Source: Microlunatus soli
GTDB taxonomy: Bacteria > Actinomycetota > Actinomycetes > Propionibacteriales > Propionibacteriaceae
Reading direction: 5' to 3'
Length of the DNA: 64,000 bases
NCBI RefSeq assembly: GCF_900105385.1
Contig: NZ_LT629772.1
Coordinates: 2,542,001-2,606,000 of the forward strand
The notes under the pieces were generated by a model. That model worked only from the letters and a program-made list of their open reading frames with translations. It made no database searches and was not told the origin of the DNA. This document shows positions 34,227 through 43,410 of the stretch, piece after piece. Position 1 is the stretch's first letter, and every line of letters begins with the position of its first letter. A program made the position numbers and the translations under genes.

Positions 34227-34940
34227 TCAGTCCAGCAGCCGATTCTGGTGAGCCCAGACGACGGCTTGGACCCGGTCGCGGAATCCGAGCTTCAGCAGGA
34301 TCCGACCGACGTGGGTCTTGATCGTCGACTCCGAGATCTGCAGCTCGTCGGCGATCTCCTGGTTCGACAGGCCCCGCGCGACGGCCAGCAGCACGTCTCG
34401 CTCCCGGCCCGTGAGTTGCTCCAGCTCGCCGAGATCCTCCAGCTGCCGGACACGCTCGGCACGGACCGCCTCCGCCGCGCCGGGGAACTGACTACCGAAC
34501 AGATCGAGCATCCGGCGGGTGATCCGCGGCGACACGCACGCCTCACCGCTGGCAACGGCGCGGATCCCGTTGATGATCTCGATCTTGGTGGAGTCCTTGA
34601 GCAGGAAGCCGCTGGCACCGGCGTGCAGGCCACCGAAGGCGTACTCGTCGAGATCGAAGGTGGTCAAGATGATCACCCTGCTGTCGGGCAGCTCGGCGAT
34701 CAGCTGCCGGGTCGTCTCGATCCCGTCCTGGCGGGGCATCCGGACGTCCATCAAGATCACGTCGGGACGCAGTCGACGTGCCTGCTCGATGGCGGCGCGC
34801 CCATCGGCGGCCTCACCGGCGACGCGCAGACCGGGTTCGGCGCCGACGACCATGGCCAGCCCCAACCGGACCAGATCCTGATCATCGACGATCAGGACCG
34901 AGATCGGTGCCGGATCGGCCTCGGCCTCCGGGTCGGTCAT
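34227..34940 (-). CDS. LuxR/NarL-family response regulator
   Basis: 237 residues from ATG 34940, which overlaps the upstream kinase stop (ATGA). Receiver domain: acidic pair in VLIVDDQDLVR (~17), phosphoacceptor Asp in VILMDVRMPRQDG (~61), Thr in IILTTFD (~89), Lys in GFLLKDS (~111). The output domain is a LuxR helix-turn-helix: LTGRERDVLLAVARGLSNQE and ISESTIKTHVGRILLKLG. Third gene of the RND-kinase-regulator operon; it likely regulates the pump genes or other envelope functions. Confidence 0.95.
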   Translation of the reverse strand: MTDPEAEADPAPISVLIVDDQDLVRLGLAMVVGAEPGLRVAGEAADGRAAIEQARRLRPDVILMDVRMPRQDGIETTRQLIAELPDSRVIILTTFDLDEYAFGGLHAGASGFLLKDSTKIEIINGIRAVASGEACVSPRITRRMLDLFGSQFPGAAEAVRAERVRQLEDLGELEQLTGRERDVLLAVARGLSNQEIADELQISESTIKTHVGRILLKLGFRDRVQAVVWAHQNRLLD

Positions 34941-36205
34941 CCGTCCTGGGCGGCGTCGGGCAAGGTCATCACCACGATCCAACCGCCGCCCGGGATGGGT
35001 TCGCTGCGTACCGCGCCGCCGTAGAGTGCCGCCCGCTCCCGCAACCCGATCAGCCCGCGACCGGAGCCGACGATCTCCATCGGCGGTGCCGCGCTGTCGT
35101 TCGTCACGGTCACGGTCACGCCGGAAGTGTAGTCGATCTCGACGTTGACCTCGGTCGGAGCGACGGCGTACCGCAACGCATTGGTGAGGGTCTCCTGCAC
35201 CGCCCGATACACCGCGAGTTGGACGCCGGCCGAGACCTTCGGCTCACCCGTCGTGACGTAGCGGATCGGCAGTCCGGTCTGCCGGAACACTCCGATCAGG
35301 GTGCCCAGATCACCGAGCTCGGGCGACGGGTCCAAGGCCGCTCCATGATCGGAACCATCGCTGAGTACGCCCAGCACACGACGCATCTCGGTGAGCGATT
35401 TGCGCCCGGTGCGCCCGATCTCGGTCAGTACGGTCCGTGCCTGTCGGACGTCGGATTCGAGAACCGAATCCGCACCGTCGGCGAGGCGCACCATCACCGA
35501 CAGCGAGTGCGCGACGATGTCGTGGATCTCCCGCGCGATGCGTGATCGCTCGGCGGCGACAGCCAGCTCGCTGCGCTGTTCCTGATCACGGGCCAACTGC
35601 TCGGCATGATCAACCAGAGCAGCGATGTAGCGTTTGCGGCCACCGACGTTCATGCCGATCACGACGGCAGCCAGCAGAAAGGCGAAGGTGGTGAACAGCA
35701 CCTGCTGACGCCGCCCGAACAGCGTCAACCAGGTGCTGCCCTCGGCCAGCACGGGCCAGCTTTCCACCAGCGACGTGACCACTGCGACCAGCTCGGTCGC
35801 CCCGAACGCGGCAGCCAGCCCGATCCAGCCGGCCCGGTTGGAGCGATAGACCGACAGCGCGTAGAGCGAGGCGGTCAGCATCATCGACAACGCACCGATC
35901 GGTGCAGCCAGCAGCGGTGCCGAACAGAGCAGCACGATGACGAACGACGGCACCGGGAACCGCCGCCGGAACCACAGCGCGACGCCGGCGACCGCCGCGG
36001 CGACGACCACGACCGGGAACGACCACACCGGCGGCCGATCCACCGACGTCGGCAGACCGAAGACGCTGAGTTCGCCGGCGAAGCAGATCGCCACCACCAA
36101 CCCGTCGACGATCCGCGGGTGCGCGGCGGCGAACCTGCGGATCCAGCCCGGCGGCCGCGGCAGTGGCCCGGCAGGCCGGACCGGTGACGCCGGTTCGGCG
36201 TTCAT
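34937..36205 (-). CDS. DesK/NarX-type sensor histidine kinase
   Basis: 422 residues. Five to six N-terminal transmembrane segments (residues ~30-190; for example LVVAICFAGELSVFGLP, VLFTTFAFLLAAVVIG) with short loops, so the signal is probably sensed in the membrane. A HisKA_3 dimerisation domain follows, with the phosphoacceptor His in AREIHDIVAHSLSVM (~245), and a HATPase_c domain with AVQETLTNALRYA (~338; N box) and GSGRGLIGLRERA (~390; G box). It overlaps the RND gene upstream (ATGA) and the response regulator downstream (ATGA), so the three are made together. The likely role is sensing envelope stress or the pump substrate. Confidence 0.95.
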   Translation of the reverse strand: MNAEPASPVRPAGPLPRPPGWIRRFAAAHPRIVDGLVVAICFAGELSVFGLPTSVDRPPVWSFPVVVVAAAVAGVALWFRRRFPVPSFVIVLLCSAPLLAAPIGALSMMLTASLYALSVYRSNRAGWIGLAAAFGATELVAVVTSLVESWPVLAEGSTWLTLFGRRQQVLFTTFAFLLAAVVIGMNVGGRKRYIAALVDHAEQLARDQEQRSELAVAAERSRIAREIHDIVAHSLSVMVRLADGADSVLESDVRQARTVLTEIGRTGRKSLTEMRRVLGVLSDGSDHGAALDPSPELGDLGTLIGVFRQTGLPIRYVTTGEPKVSAGVQLAVYRAVQETLTNALRYAVAPTEVNVEIDYTSGVTVTVTNDSAAPPMEIVGSGRGLIGLRERAALYGGAVRSEPIPGGGWIVVMTLPDAAQDG

Positions 36206-39200
36206 GGCCGACTCTCCTCCGATCCATCGGCGATGATGCCGAGTCCGGTTTCGTTCTCGTCCGCCGACGTCGCCTCCGGCTGGTCGTCGGGGCGCGGCTG
36301 GTCGCCATCGGCGACGGAACGACGGCGGTTGCCGATCCTGGTGGTCAAACTGTAGAGGACCGGCACCAGGATGAGGGTCAACAGGGTTGACGACACCAGG
36401 CCGCCGATCACGACGACCGCCAGCGGGCCGGAGATGAACGCCCCACCGCCGGTGAACCCGAGCCCCATCGGCAGCAGCGCGAAGATCGTCGCAGCGGCGG
36501 TCATGATGATCGGCCGGATCCGCAGACGGGCACCGTCGACGATCGCCTGCTCCGGTGCGGCACCCCGGGACCGGATCGTGTTGATCAGATCGATCAGCAC
36601 GATCGCGTTCGTCACCACGATGCCGATCAACATCAGCAGTCCGATCATCGCCGGCACCCCGAGCGGTGTATCGGTGATCAACAGGCTGATCAGTGCGCCG
36701 GTCGCTGCGAACGGAATCGAGACCAACAAGATCAACGGCTGTAGCAGGCTGCGGAAGGTCGCGACCATGATGATGAAGATCAACATCACCGCCAGCCCCA
36801 TCGCCAGCGCAAGCTGTCCGAACGCCTCCTGCTGATCGGCGGACGCACCGCCCTGCTCCACCGACACTCCGGCCGGCAGCTCCAGGCCGTCGACGGTGGT
36901 CTGCAGTGCTTGACTGACGGCGCCCAGGTCGGAGCCGGTCGGCGTAGCGGTGATCGTGATCGCGCGTTTGCCGTCGATCTGGCTGACCGCGGTCGGTGCG
37001 TCAACGGTCTTCACCGTCGCGACGTCGCCGACTGTGAGGGGATCGGCCCGAAGGTCGGTCAGCTGTTCCTGCTTCTTCGCCAGTTTCTTCTGTTCCTTGC
37101 CGAGCGCTTCCTGCTGGTCGGCAAGGTCTTCTTGATCCTGCTTCAACTGATCCGCATCGTCCTGTTGCGCCGCGGCCTCGTCCTGCTGGTCGCGCATCGC
37201 ATTGGCTTGATCATCGAGTTGTTCGACGCCGGCCTTCGCCTGCTGGACGGCGGCCTGCAGCTGAGCGACCTGCTGGGCCCAAGCAGCGGCAGCCTGCTGC
37301 GCAGCCAGTTGGTCCTGGGTGACCGGGACCTGTGGCTGTCCGGGCTGCGGCTGCTTCGGCGCTGCGGGCTGCTGTTGCTTGAGCTTGCGCAGTTGCGCTC
37401 GGGTCTTCTCCAGGTTGCGTTCGGCCTCGCGACGGCTCTTCCGCAGATCGTCGGCCTGATCGCGGACCTTCGCCTCGCTCTGCCGCTGAGTCCGATCGGC
37501 CGCCTCCTGTTGCCGGTCAGCGAGCTCCTGCTGCCGATCCTGCAGCGCATCGGAGCGCTCGGTGAGCTCGTCGGACTGCTTCTGCAGCTTGTCCTTGGCA
37601 GCTTCGGTGGCTTCGGTCTGGCGGGCCTGGGAGACCGGCAAGGTCAGCGCCTCGATCTCGGCCGGCGTCGGATTCGGTGCATGGGTCCGGACGATGAGGT
37701 CCCGCTCGACACCGTCCAGGCTGACCTGCCCGATCGTCGTTCCTTGCATCGCCGCGGTCAGCGCCTGTCCGATCTCGGCCTGGGTATAGCCCTGCTCGGC
37801 CGCCCGCATCCTGTTCAGCGACACCTTGAGGATGGGGCGTTGCTCGGACAGGTCGGATCGGACGTCGGACAGGCCGGGAACCTTCTTCACCGCAGCGACG
37901 ACCGCGGGAACGGTGTCGTTGAGGACCTCGGAATTCTCTCCGGACAGAATCACCGTGACGTCGTTGGAACTGGCTGCCGCGACGGCGGACGACAGCGTCA
38001 CGTCGCCGGCGTTCCGGACGGCAGCCAGTTTGCCCCGCAGCCGATCGGTCGCCGCTGCGGCGTCGGCCTCGTCGGACAGAGTGACGGCGAAGGTGGCGGT
38101 GTTGGATTCCTGGCCGCCGATCGTGCTCAGGTGACTCTTGATGTCGGGATCGTCGGCCAGTACCCGCTCGACCTTCTCGGCCGCTCTGCTCGTGGCAGCG
38201 AGCCGGGTGCCGGCCGGCAGCTCCTGGCTGATCTGCAACGATCTGTCATCGCCGAACGAACCGAGGAAGTCGGTCTTCAACAACGGGGTCGCCGCCACCG
38301 TTCCGATGAAGATCAACACCGACAGCACCAGGGTGATCACCGGGCGCTTCAGAGTCCACCGCAGGATCGGCAGATATCCGCGTTGCAGGGCGGTGATCTT
38401 GGTCGCTTCGTCCTCGCCGCGGTGCGCGCCGGCGCCCGCTGCGAGTTTCCTGCCACGGAAGAACCAGTAGGCCAACAACGGAACGATCGTCAGCGCGACC
38501 AGCAGCGAGGCCAACAGGGCAACGGCGACGGTGATCGCAAACGGCCGGAACAGCTCACCGGTCGGGCCTCCGACAACGGCGAGCGGGACGAACACAGCGA
38601 CCGTCGTCAGGGTCGACGCCGTCACCGCTCCGGCGACTTCCTTGACCGAGTCGACGACGCCGCCGATCGACAATCGGGCAGCGCCGGCACCCCGCCGTTT
38701 GATGTTCTCGATCACCACGATCGAGTCGTCCACCACCCGGCCGACGGCAACGGTCAGCGCGGCCAGCGTGAGCATGTTCAGCGACAGGTCGCCGATCCGC
38801 AGTCCGATCATCGCGATCAACAGCGACATCGGGATCGAGATCGCGGTGATGATGGTGGAGCGGATCGACAGCAGGAAGACCAAGATCACGACGATGGCGA
38901 AGGCCAGACCCAGCCCGCCTTCGGTCGCCAGGTCATGCAGCGACTGCTCGATCATCGGTGCTTGATCGAAGGCGGTGCTGGCGACCGCCTGGTGTCCGAT
39001 CCGAGACATCGCGTCCGGTAGTGCCGCCTGCACTGCGTGAGAGATCTCGACGGTGTCTGCGTCCGGGGCCTTCAGCACCGCGACACTCAACGCGGGTCGA
39101 CCATCGGCTCGGGCCAGCGACGTCCGTTCGACCGTTGCCAGCTTGACGTCGGCGATCTTCGACAACGGGATCGGCCCGTCGGTCGTGGCCACCGGCAGGC

Positions 39201-39921
39201 CGGACACCTGCTTGATCGAATCGGGCGCATCGCCGACCTGGACCGACAGCTGGGTGTTGCCGTCGTGCGTCGAACCGGCCGGCGTCGCGCTGAGCTGACC
39301 CTGCAGCGCCTGGTTCACCACGTCGGGTTGCAGATCGTGAGCCCGTAGATCGTGCGGCCGCAACGTCACCGCGATCTGATCGGTGTCCTGACCGGACAGC
39401 TGGACATCGCGTACGCCGGGGATCGCGGCCAGCCGGTCGACCACCAGATCGTCGACCAGCGGAGTCAGCTCGGGCAGCTTCAGGTCGGCCGCGACCGCCA
39501 GTTGGATCACGGGGAAGTCGTCGATGCTGCCCGCGGCCACCTCGGTCTTGACGGCCTCCGGCAGTTCCGACTTCACACCGTCCACGGCAGACGTGAGGTC
39601 GGCGATGATCTTGTCGGTGTCGAGCCCGTAGTCCCACTGTGCCGTCAGCTGCGCGCCGCCGGTCTGCGAGGTGGCCTTGACGTCGGTGACCCCGCGGACG
39701 TTCTTCAACGCCTTCTGGATCGGGTCGGCCGCTTCGTCGGCGACGACGTCCGGCGCGGCGCCCGGATAGGTCACCGAGATGGCCGCCTGCGGAGCCTGGA
39801 TGTCGGGCATCAACTCCTGCTTGAGCGAGAGCACCGAGCTCACGCCGAAGATCAGGACGGCGACAGAGATCAGCGCGACGACGAGCCGATTGCGAAGACT
39901 GAAACGGGTCAAACCGGACAT
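36202..39921 (-). CDS. RND-superfamily (HAE1/AcrB-like) efflux pump with large coiled-coil insertion
   Basis: 1,239 residues from ATG 39921 (a reading from 39963 adds 14). Twelve transmembrane segments in the usual 1+5, 1+5 layout, beginning RNRLVVALISVAVLIFGVS. TM4 carries the paired aspartates for proton coupling in AVGRVVDDSIVVIENI (~395). The first large loop has porter-domain sequence (PDIQAPQAAISVTYPGAAPD). Within the second large loop, residues ~767-957 are an inserted Gln/Lys/Asp/Glu-rich heptad region (QKQSDELTERSDALQDRQQE, LKQDQEDLADQQEALGKEQK) with a Pro/Gln break in the middle, predicted as a helical hairpin. HAE1 pumps normally need adaptor and outer-membrane partners; none is encoded nearby. 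Confidence 0.9.
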   Translation of the reverse strand: MSGLTRFSLRNRLVVALISVAVLIFGVSSVLSLKQELMPDIQAPQAAISVTYPGAAPDVVADEAADPIQKALKNVRGVTDVKATSQTGGAQLTAQWDYGLDTDKIIADLTSAVDGVKSELPEAVKTEVAAGSIDDFPVIQLAVAADLKLPELTPLVDDLVVDRLAAIPGVRDVQLSGQDTDQIAVTLRPHDLRAHDLQPDVVNQALQGQLSATPAGSTHDGNTQLSVQVGDAPDSIKQVSGLPVATTDGPIPLSKIADVKLATVERTSLARADGRPALSVAVLKAPDADTVEISHAVQAALPDAMSRIGHQAVASTAFDQAPMIEQSLHDLATEGGLGLAFAIVVILVFLLSIRSTIITAISIPMSLLIAMIGLRIGDLSLNMLTLAALTVAVGRVVDDSIVVIENIKRRGAGAARLSIGGVVDSVKEVAGAVTASTLTTVAVFVPLAVVGGPTGELFRPFAITVAVALLASLLVALTIVPLLAYWFFRGRKLAAGAGAHRGEDEATKITALQRGYLPILRWTLKRPVITLVLSVLIFIGTVAATPLLKTDFLGSFGDDRSLQISQELPAGTRLAATSRAAEKVERVLADDPDIKSHLSTIGGQESNTATFAVTLSDEADAAAATDRLRGKLAAVRNAGDVTLSSAVAAASSNDVTVILSGENSEVLNDTVPAVVAAVKKVPGLSDVRSDLSEQRPILKVSLNRMRAAEQGYTQAEIGQALTAAMQGTTIGQVSLDGVERDLIVRTHAPNPTPAEIEALTLPVSQARQTEATEAAKDKLQKQSDELTERSDALQDRQQELADRQQEAADRTQRQSEAKVRDQADDLRKSRREAERNLEKTRAQLRKLKQQQPAAPKQPQPGQPQVPVTQDQLAAQQAAAAWAQQVAQLQAAVQQAKAGVEQLDDQANAMRDQQDEAAAQQDDADQLKQDQEDLADQQEALGKEQKKLAKKQEQLTDLRADPLTVGDVATVKTVDAPTAVSQIDGKRAITITATPTGSDLGAVSQALQTTVDGLELPAGVSVEQGGASADQQEAFGQLALAMGLAVMLIFIIMVATFRSLLQPLILLVSIPFAATGALISLLITDTPLGVPAMIGLLMLIGIVVTNAIVLIDLINTIRSRGAAPEQAIVDGARLRIRPIIMTAAATIFALLPMGLGFTGGGAFISGPLAVVVIGGLVSSTLLTLILVPVLYSLTTRIGNRRRSVADGDQPRPDDQPEATSADENETGLGIIADGSEESRP

Positions 39922-40058
39922 CGGCTCTGGGATTCCTCTTCTCACCACACCCCGGCGGTGCACAGGCAGACACGAACGCCCGTCATGCTAGGAAGAGTTC
40001 AGCGTCGACAAATCCTTCGTACGATGGAAATCCGGCGCTGGCATGGCACTCAGGTACT

Positions 40059-40220
40059 AGTGCCCTGCACCCGAAATCCGTTGCATAAGTCGGGCGACTG
40101 AAGTGGTGAGCTGCAAGGCGGAGGAGGTGCGCATGCCGGGTGCATGTAAGCCGACGACAACGCAGCAGATTGCCGCTTCAGGCGTTCGAATTATGTGACG
40201 GATTTCGGGTGCAGGACACT
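40059..40220. repeat. Hairpin element A (family shared with 50.2, 52.5 and 56.4 kb)
   Basis: Terminal inverted repeats of 30 nt: CTGCACCCGAAATCCGTTGC in the left arm (40059-40088) against GACGGATTTCGGGTGCAG in the right arm (40191-40220), 27 of 30 paired, with two of the differences being G-U compatible if transcribed. Inner pairing continues (CTGAAGTGG with CCGCTTCAG). The core word CAACGCAGC (40158-40166) lies 25 nt inside the right arm, the same place as in element B. It occupies most of the 337-bp gap 39922-40258, which has no conventional gene. Confidence 0.6.
40133..40198 (+). CDS. Possible 21-residue ORF inside hairpin element A
   Basis: GGAGGAGGTG (40120-40129) sits five bases from the stretch before an ATG at 40133 that opens a short frame, MPGACKPTTTQQIAASGVRI plus one residue, to a TGA at 40196. 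The ribosome binding site is stronger than that of most real genes here. The ORF runs into the right arm of the hairpin, so it may be fortuitous. No family is recognised. Confidence 0.2.
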   Translation: MPGACKPTTTQQIAASGVRIM

Positions 40221-40258
40221 CGTGCCCGGCATCGAGGATCCGGTGCGGCGCGACCCTG

Positions 40259-40702
40259 TTACAGGGAGTGGTAGCCGCGGTCGTCGTCGAGCCGGTCGGC
40301 GAGCTCGGCTGACAACCGTGCGAACTCCGGATCGGCCGTACCGCGCGGGCTGTTGATCTTGAGATCCGGTGCGTCGGAGGAGTCCCTGGCCAGGTAGATG
40401 ACGTGGTCGTCGGTGGTCACGCCGCTGATCTCGGCCCACCGCGCCCGCGCGGTCCGGCCGGCACTGCTGATCACGATCTCGTCCGGGCCGAGCCGGACCT
40501 CGGTGCGCAACCGGTGGCGTACGACGGCGGCCGCGACGGCCAGGGTGATACCCAGCGCAAACAGGACGATGCCGATCACCACCAGGACAGCCAGCGAGCG
40601 GTCCAGCCCGACGACGATCAGGACGGCTCCGATCAGGTCGAGCACCGCGCTGATCGCCGAGGCACGCAGCGGCCGGTCGGCCGTCAGCACGTAGCTGGTC
40701 AT
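40259..40702 (-). CDS. Two-helix membrane protein with PH-like cytoplasmic domain
   Basis: 147 residues from ATG 40702. Two adjacent membrane helices (AISAVLDLIGAVLIVVGL and LAVLVVIGIVLFALGITLAV, ~15-60) are followed by a soluble beta-rich part: RTEVRLGPDEIVISSAGRTA, ARWAEISGVTTDDHVIYLAR, resembling YcxB/bacterial PH-like domains. Function unknown; proteins of this layout are common in actinobacteria. It sits between hairpin element A and tRNA-Ser. Confidence 0.65.
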   Translation of the reverse strand: MTSYVLTADRPLRASAISAVLDLIGAVLIVVGLDRSLAVLVVIGIVLFALGITLAVAAAVVRHRLRTEVRLGPDEIVISSAGRTARARWAEISGVTTDDHVIYLARDSSDAPDLKINSPRGTADPEFARLSAELADRLDDDRGYHSL

Positions 40703-40740
40703 CAATCCTGCCCATCCGATCGGACACCGACGTTCATCGG

Positions 40741-40829
40741 CGGCGAGGGTGGGATTCGAACCCACGGAACGGTTTGAGCCGCTCGGCCGCTTTCAAGGCG
40801 GCTGCACTAGTCCACTATGCGACCTCGCC
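40741..40829 (-). tRNA. tRNA-Ser (anticodon TGA)
   Basis: Minus strand. Acceptor GGCGAGG (40829-40823) pairs with CCTCGCC (40748-40742); anticodon loop TTGAAAG gives TGA; a long variable arm (CGAGCGGCTCAAACCGTTCC) as in serine tRNAs, and T arm GGTTCGAATCC. CCA is not encoded. Confidence 0.95.
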
Positions 40830-40936
40830 ATGCTGTGTCACCGGCCGTTGCCGACCACCGCGCACAGCAACCGCGATCTTAGACGAATGTCCACGGCTGC
40901 CTCGAACTCAACCGCGCCGGCACCCCGATGGCGGGG

Positions 40937-41908
40937 TCAGGGCAGCAGCAGGATCTTGCCGATGTTGCTGCCGGACTCCAGTCGGGTATGGGCGGCGACG
41001 ACCTCGGTCAGCGGCATCCGAGTCTCCGGCGCGGGCTTGATGGCTCCGGCGGTGAACTGCGGCCAGACCTGCTCGGCGACCTGCCGACAGATCGCCGATT
41101 TCTGCTCGGTGGGTCGTCCTCGCAGTGAGGTGGCGGCGACCGAGGCACGCTTGGCGAGCAGCGCACCGAGATCGAGGGTCGCCTTCCGGCCGCCCTGCAG
41201 CCCGATCACCATCAGCCGGCCGTCGGCGGCCAGCGAACCGGTGTTGGCCTCCAGATACTTCGCGCCCATGTTGTCCAGAATCACGTCGACCCCGCGGCCC
41301 TGGGTGAAGTCGGCTACCGCAGCTGCCCAGTCCTCGCGATAGGAGACAGCGAGGTCGGCGCCGACGGCGCGGCAGTGTTCCAACTTGTCCTCCGATCCGC
41401 CGGTGGCGATCACGGTGGCTCCGAGGGTCTTGGCGTATTGGATGGCGAAGGTGCCGATGCCACCCGCACCACCGTGCACCAGGAAGGTCTCGCCGGCGGC
41501 GAGCCGGGCCTGGGACAGATTCGACAGCACGGTCGCGGCGACCTCGACCAAGCCACCGGCGGTGACCAGGTCCACGCCCTCCGGCGGCGCCACCACCTGA
41601 CCGGCCGGTACGGCGACCCGCTCGGCGTAACCTCCGCCGGCGAGCAGCGCGACGCACGGATCGCCGGGGCGCCAGCCCTCGACGCCGTCGCCGACCTCGG
41701 CCACCACCCCGGAGCACTCCAGGCCGATGATCTCCGAGGCACCGGGCGGCGGGGCGTAGACACCGATCCGCTGCTGCAGATCGGCCCGGTTGACCCCCGC
41801 CGCGGCGACCTCGATCACGAGTTCACCGGCAGCGGGGACCGGGTCGGGGATCTCGGTGAGCTGCAGGACATCCGGATCGCCCGGCTGTTCAAGAGTGACG
41901 GCACGCAT
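40937..41908 (-). CDS. NAD(P)H-quinone oxidoreductase, zeta-crystallin type (MDR family)
   Basis: 323 residues from ATG 41908. Medium-chain dehydrogenase/reductase without zinc ligands: N-terminal GroES-like part with VAAAGVNRADLQQRIGVY (~37-54), the typical quinone-reductase word, then a Rossmann domain with LVHGGAGGIGTFAIQYAKTL (~135-154) and VDVILDNMGAKYLEAN. The family reduces quinones or enones with NADPH as detoxification enzymes (PIG3-like). It is a single gene with a plausible stop near hairpins of tRNA-Ser; nothing nearby indicates its substrate. Divergent from the Gfo/Idh/MocA gene across 214 bp. Confidence 0.9.
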   Translation of the reverse strand: MRAVTLEQPGDPDVLQLTEIPDPVPAAGELVIEVAAAGVNRADLQQRIGVYAPPPGASEIIGLECSGVVAEVGDGVEGWRPGDPCVALLAGGGYAERVAVPAGQVVAPPEGVDLVTAGGLVEVAATVLSNLSQARLAAGETFLVHGGAGGIGTFAIQYAKTLGATVIATGGSEDKLEHCRAVGADLAVSYREDWAAAVADFTQGRGVDVILDNMGAKYLEANTGSLAADGRLMVIGLQGGRKATLDLGALLAKRASVAATSLRGRPTEQKSAICRQVAEQVWPQFTAGAIKPAPETRMPLTEVVAAHTRLESGSNIGKILLLP

Positions 41909-42122
41909 GGCGCCAGTCTGCCCGGTTCTGACCAGCAGGTGGATCACTGGCAGCCAATCGGCCGGATCCGGCCCGCTTCGCGACCGCGTTGGCTAATCCA
42001 TTAACCTCGTGGTGTCGGCGGCTCCCGAGCCGGCCATCGGACCGGGTCCGATCCGATCGTGTCGCCATCGGTGCAAGGATGGCTGCGCATCGGTCCGTTC
42101 AGCGATAACGAGGAAGTTGATC

Positions 42123-43331
42123 ATGACTCAGCAGGAAGCGACGGTCGCGACGCGCGAGCTGTCGGTGGGCATCGCCGGGTTCGGCATGCGGGCGGGACTG
42201 TGGAAGTACGCCCAGCGCCCGGACCATCCGACACTGCCGAGCCGGGTGACGATCATCTGCGATCCGAGCGAACGCGGTCAGGCCGATGCCCGGTCCGCGT
42301 TGCCCGAGGCCGAGGTCACCGACGATCTCGATCGGCTGCTCGGCTCCGGGATCGATGCGGTGCTGATCACCACCCCGGATGATCAACACTTCCCGGTGGC
42401 GTTGCGAGCGCTGCAGGCCGGTGTCGCGGTGTTCTGCGAGAAGCCGCTGGCGATCACCATCGAGGACTGCGACACTCTGCTGCAGACCGCGTACGAGACC
42501 GGCACCCGGCTCTACGTCGGCCACAACATGCGGCACATGCCGGTCGTCCGGCAGATGCGGGAGCTGATCGAACAGGGCCGGATCGGCGAGGTCAAAGCGG
42601 TCTGGTGCCGGCATTTCGTCAGCACCGGCGGCGACTTCTACTTCAAGGACTGGCACGCCGACCGGAGCCGCTCGACCGGGCTGCTGTTGCAGAAGGGCGC
42701 GCACGATCTGGATGTCATCCATTGGCTGGCCGGCGGGTACAGCGCGACGGTGTCGGCGATGGGCGACCTGATGGTCTACGGCAAGATCGACGACCGCACC
42801 GACCACACCGACGACCGGATGTGGGACTGGTACAACAAGGACAACTGGCCGCCGACGGAGCAGAACGGACTCAACCCGGTGGTGGACGTCGAGGACATCT
42901 CGATGATGCAGATGCGACTGGACAACGGCGTGCTGGCCTCGTACGAACAGTGTCACTTCGCCCCGGACTACTGGCGCAACTACACCGTGATCGGCACCAA
43001 GGGCCGGATCGAGAATCTCGGCGACGGCCCCGGTGACACGATCGCGGTCTGGGACCACCGGCACGACACCTTCAGCGAACCGGACGACAAGATCATCATC
43101 GGCGACGGCGAGGCCGGTGGCACGCACGGCGGCGCCGATCCGCGGTTGATCGACGAGTTCCTCAACTTCACCGCCAACGGTGGCCGCACCGACACCTCAC
43201 CGGTGGCAGCCCGGCAGGCGGTCGCCGCCGGTTGTGTCGCCACCGACTCGTTGCGCAGCGACGGCTCGGCCCGCCCGGTGCCGCCCCTCCCGCCGGAACT
43301 GATCGCCTACTTCGAGTCCGGCCAGAGCTGA
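42123..43331 (+). CDS. Gfo/Idh/MocA family oxidoreductase
   Basis: 402 residues from ATG 42123 with GAGGAA about eight bases upstream. N-terminal Rossmann fold (VGIAGFGMRAGLW, ~15-27), then AVLITTPDDQHFPVAL and the family's EKPLAIT (~103-109), in which the Lys is catalytic. The C-terminal alpha/beta domain carries GHNMRHMPVVRQM (~130) and HDLDVIHWLAGG (~198), with the conserved His. Such enzymes oxidise or reduce sugars and inositols with NAD(P). The presence of several glycosidase genes in the window fits a sugar substrate, but no specific one can be assigned. It appears monocistronic, ending before a strong palindrome. Confidence 0.9.
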   Translation: MTQQEATVATRELSVGIAGFGMRAGLWKYAQRPDHPTLPSRVTIICDPSERGQADARSALPEAEVTDDLDRLLGSGIDAVLITTPDDQHFPVALRALQAGVAVFCEKPLAITIEDCDTLLQTAYETGTRLYVGHNMRHMPVVRQMRELIEQGRIGEVKAVWCRHFVSTGGDFYFKDWHADRSRSTGLLLQKGAHDLDVIHWLAGGYSATVSAMGDLMVYGKIDDRTDHTDDRMWDWYNKDNWPPTEQNGLNPVVDVEDISMMQMRLDNGVLASYEQCHFAPDYWRNYTVIGTKGRIENLGDGPGDTIAVWDHRHDTFSEPDDKIIIGDGEAGGTHGGADPRLIDEFLNFTANGGRTDTSPVAARQAVAAGCVATDSLRSDGSARPVPPLPPELIAYFESGQS

Positions 43332-43338
43332 CCCAACC

Positions 43339-43403
43339 CCGCCGACCCGTCAGTTCCTCCCCGAAACACGCCGGAATTGCGGGAGAAACTGACGGGTCGG
43401 CGG
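43339..43403. repeat. Palindromic repeat P1, left of the small unknown gene
   Basis: Inverted arms CCGCCGACCCGTCAGTT (43339-43355) and AACTGACGGGTCGGCGG (43387-43403), with additional CTCCC/GGGAG pairing inside. The same sequence recurs at 43799-43867, on the other side of the intervening gene. Probably a bidirectional terminator between convergent genes. Confidence 0.75.
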
Positions 43404-43410
43404 AGAGGGC

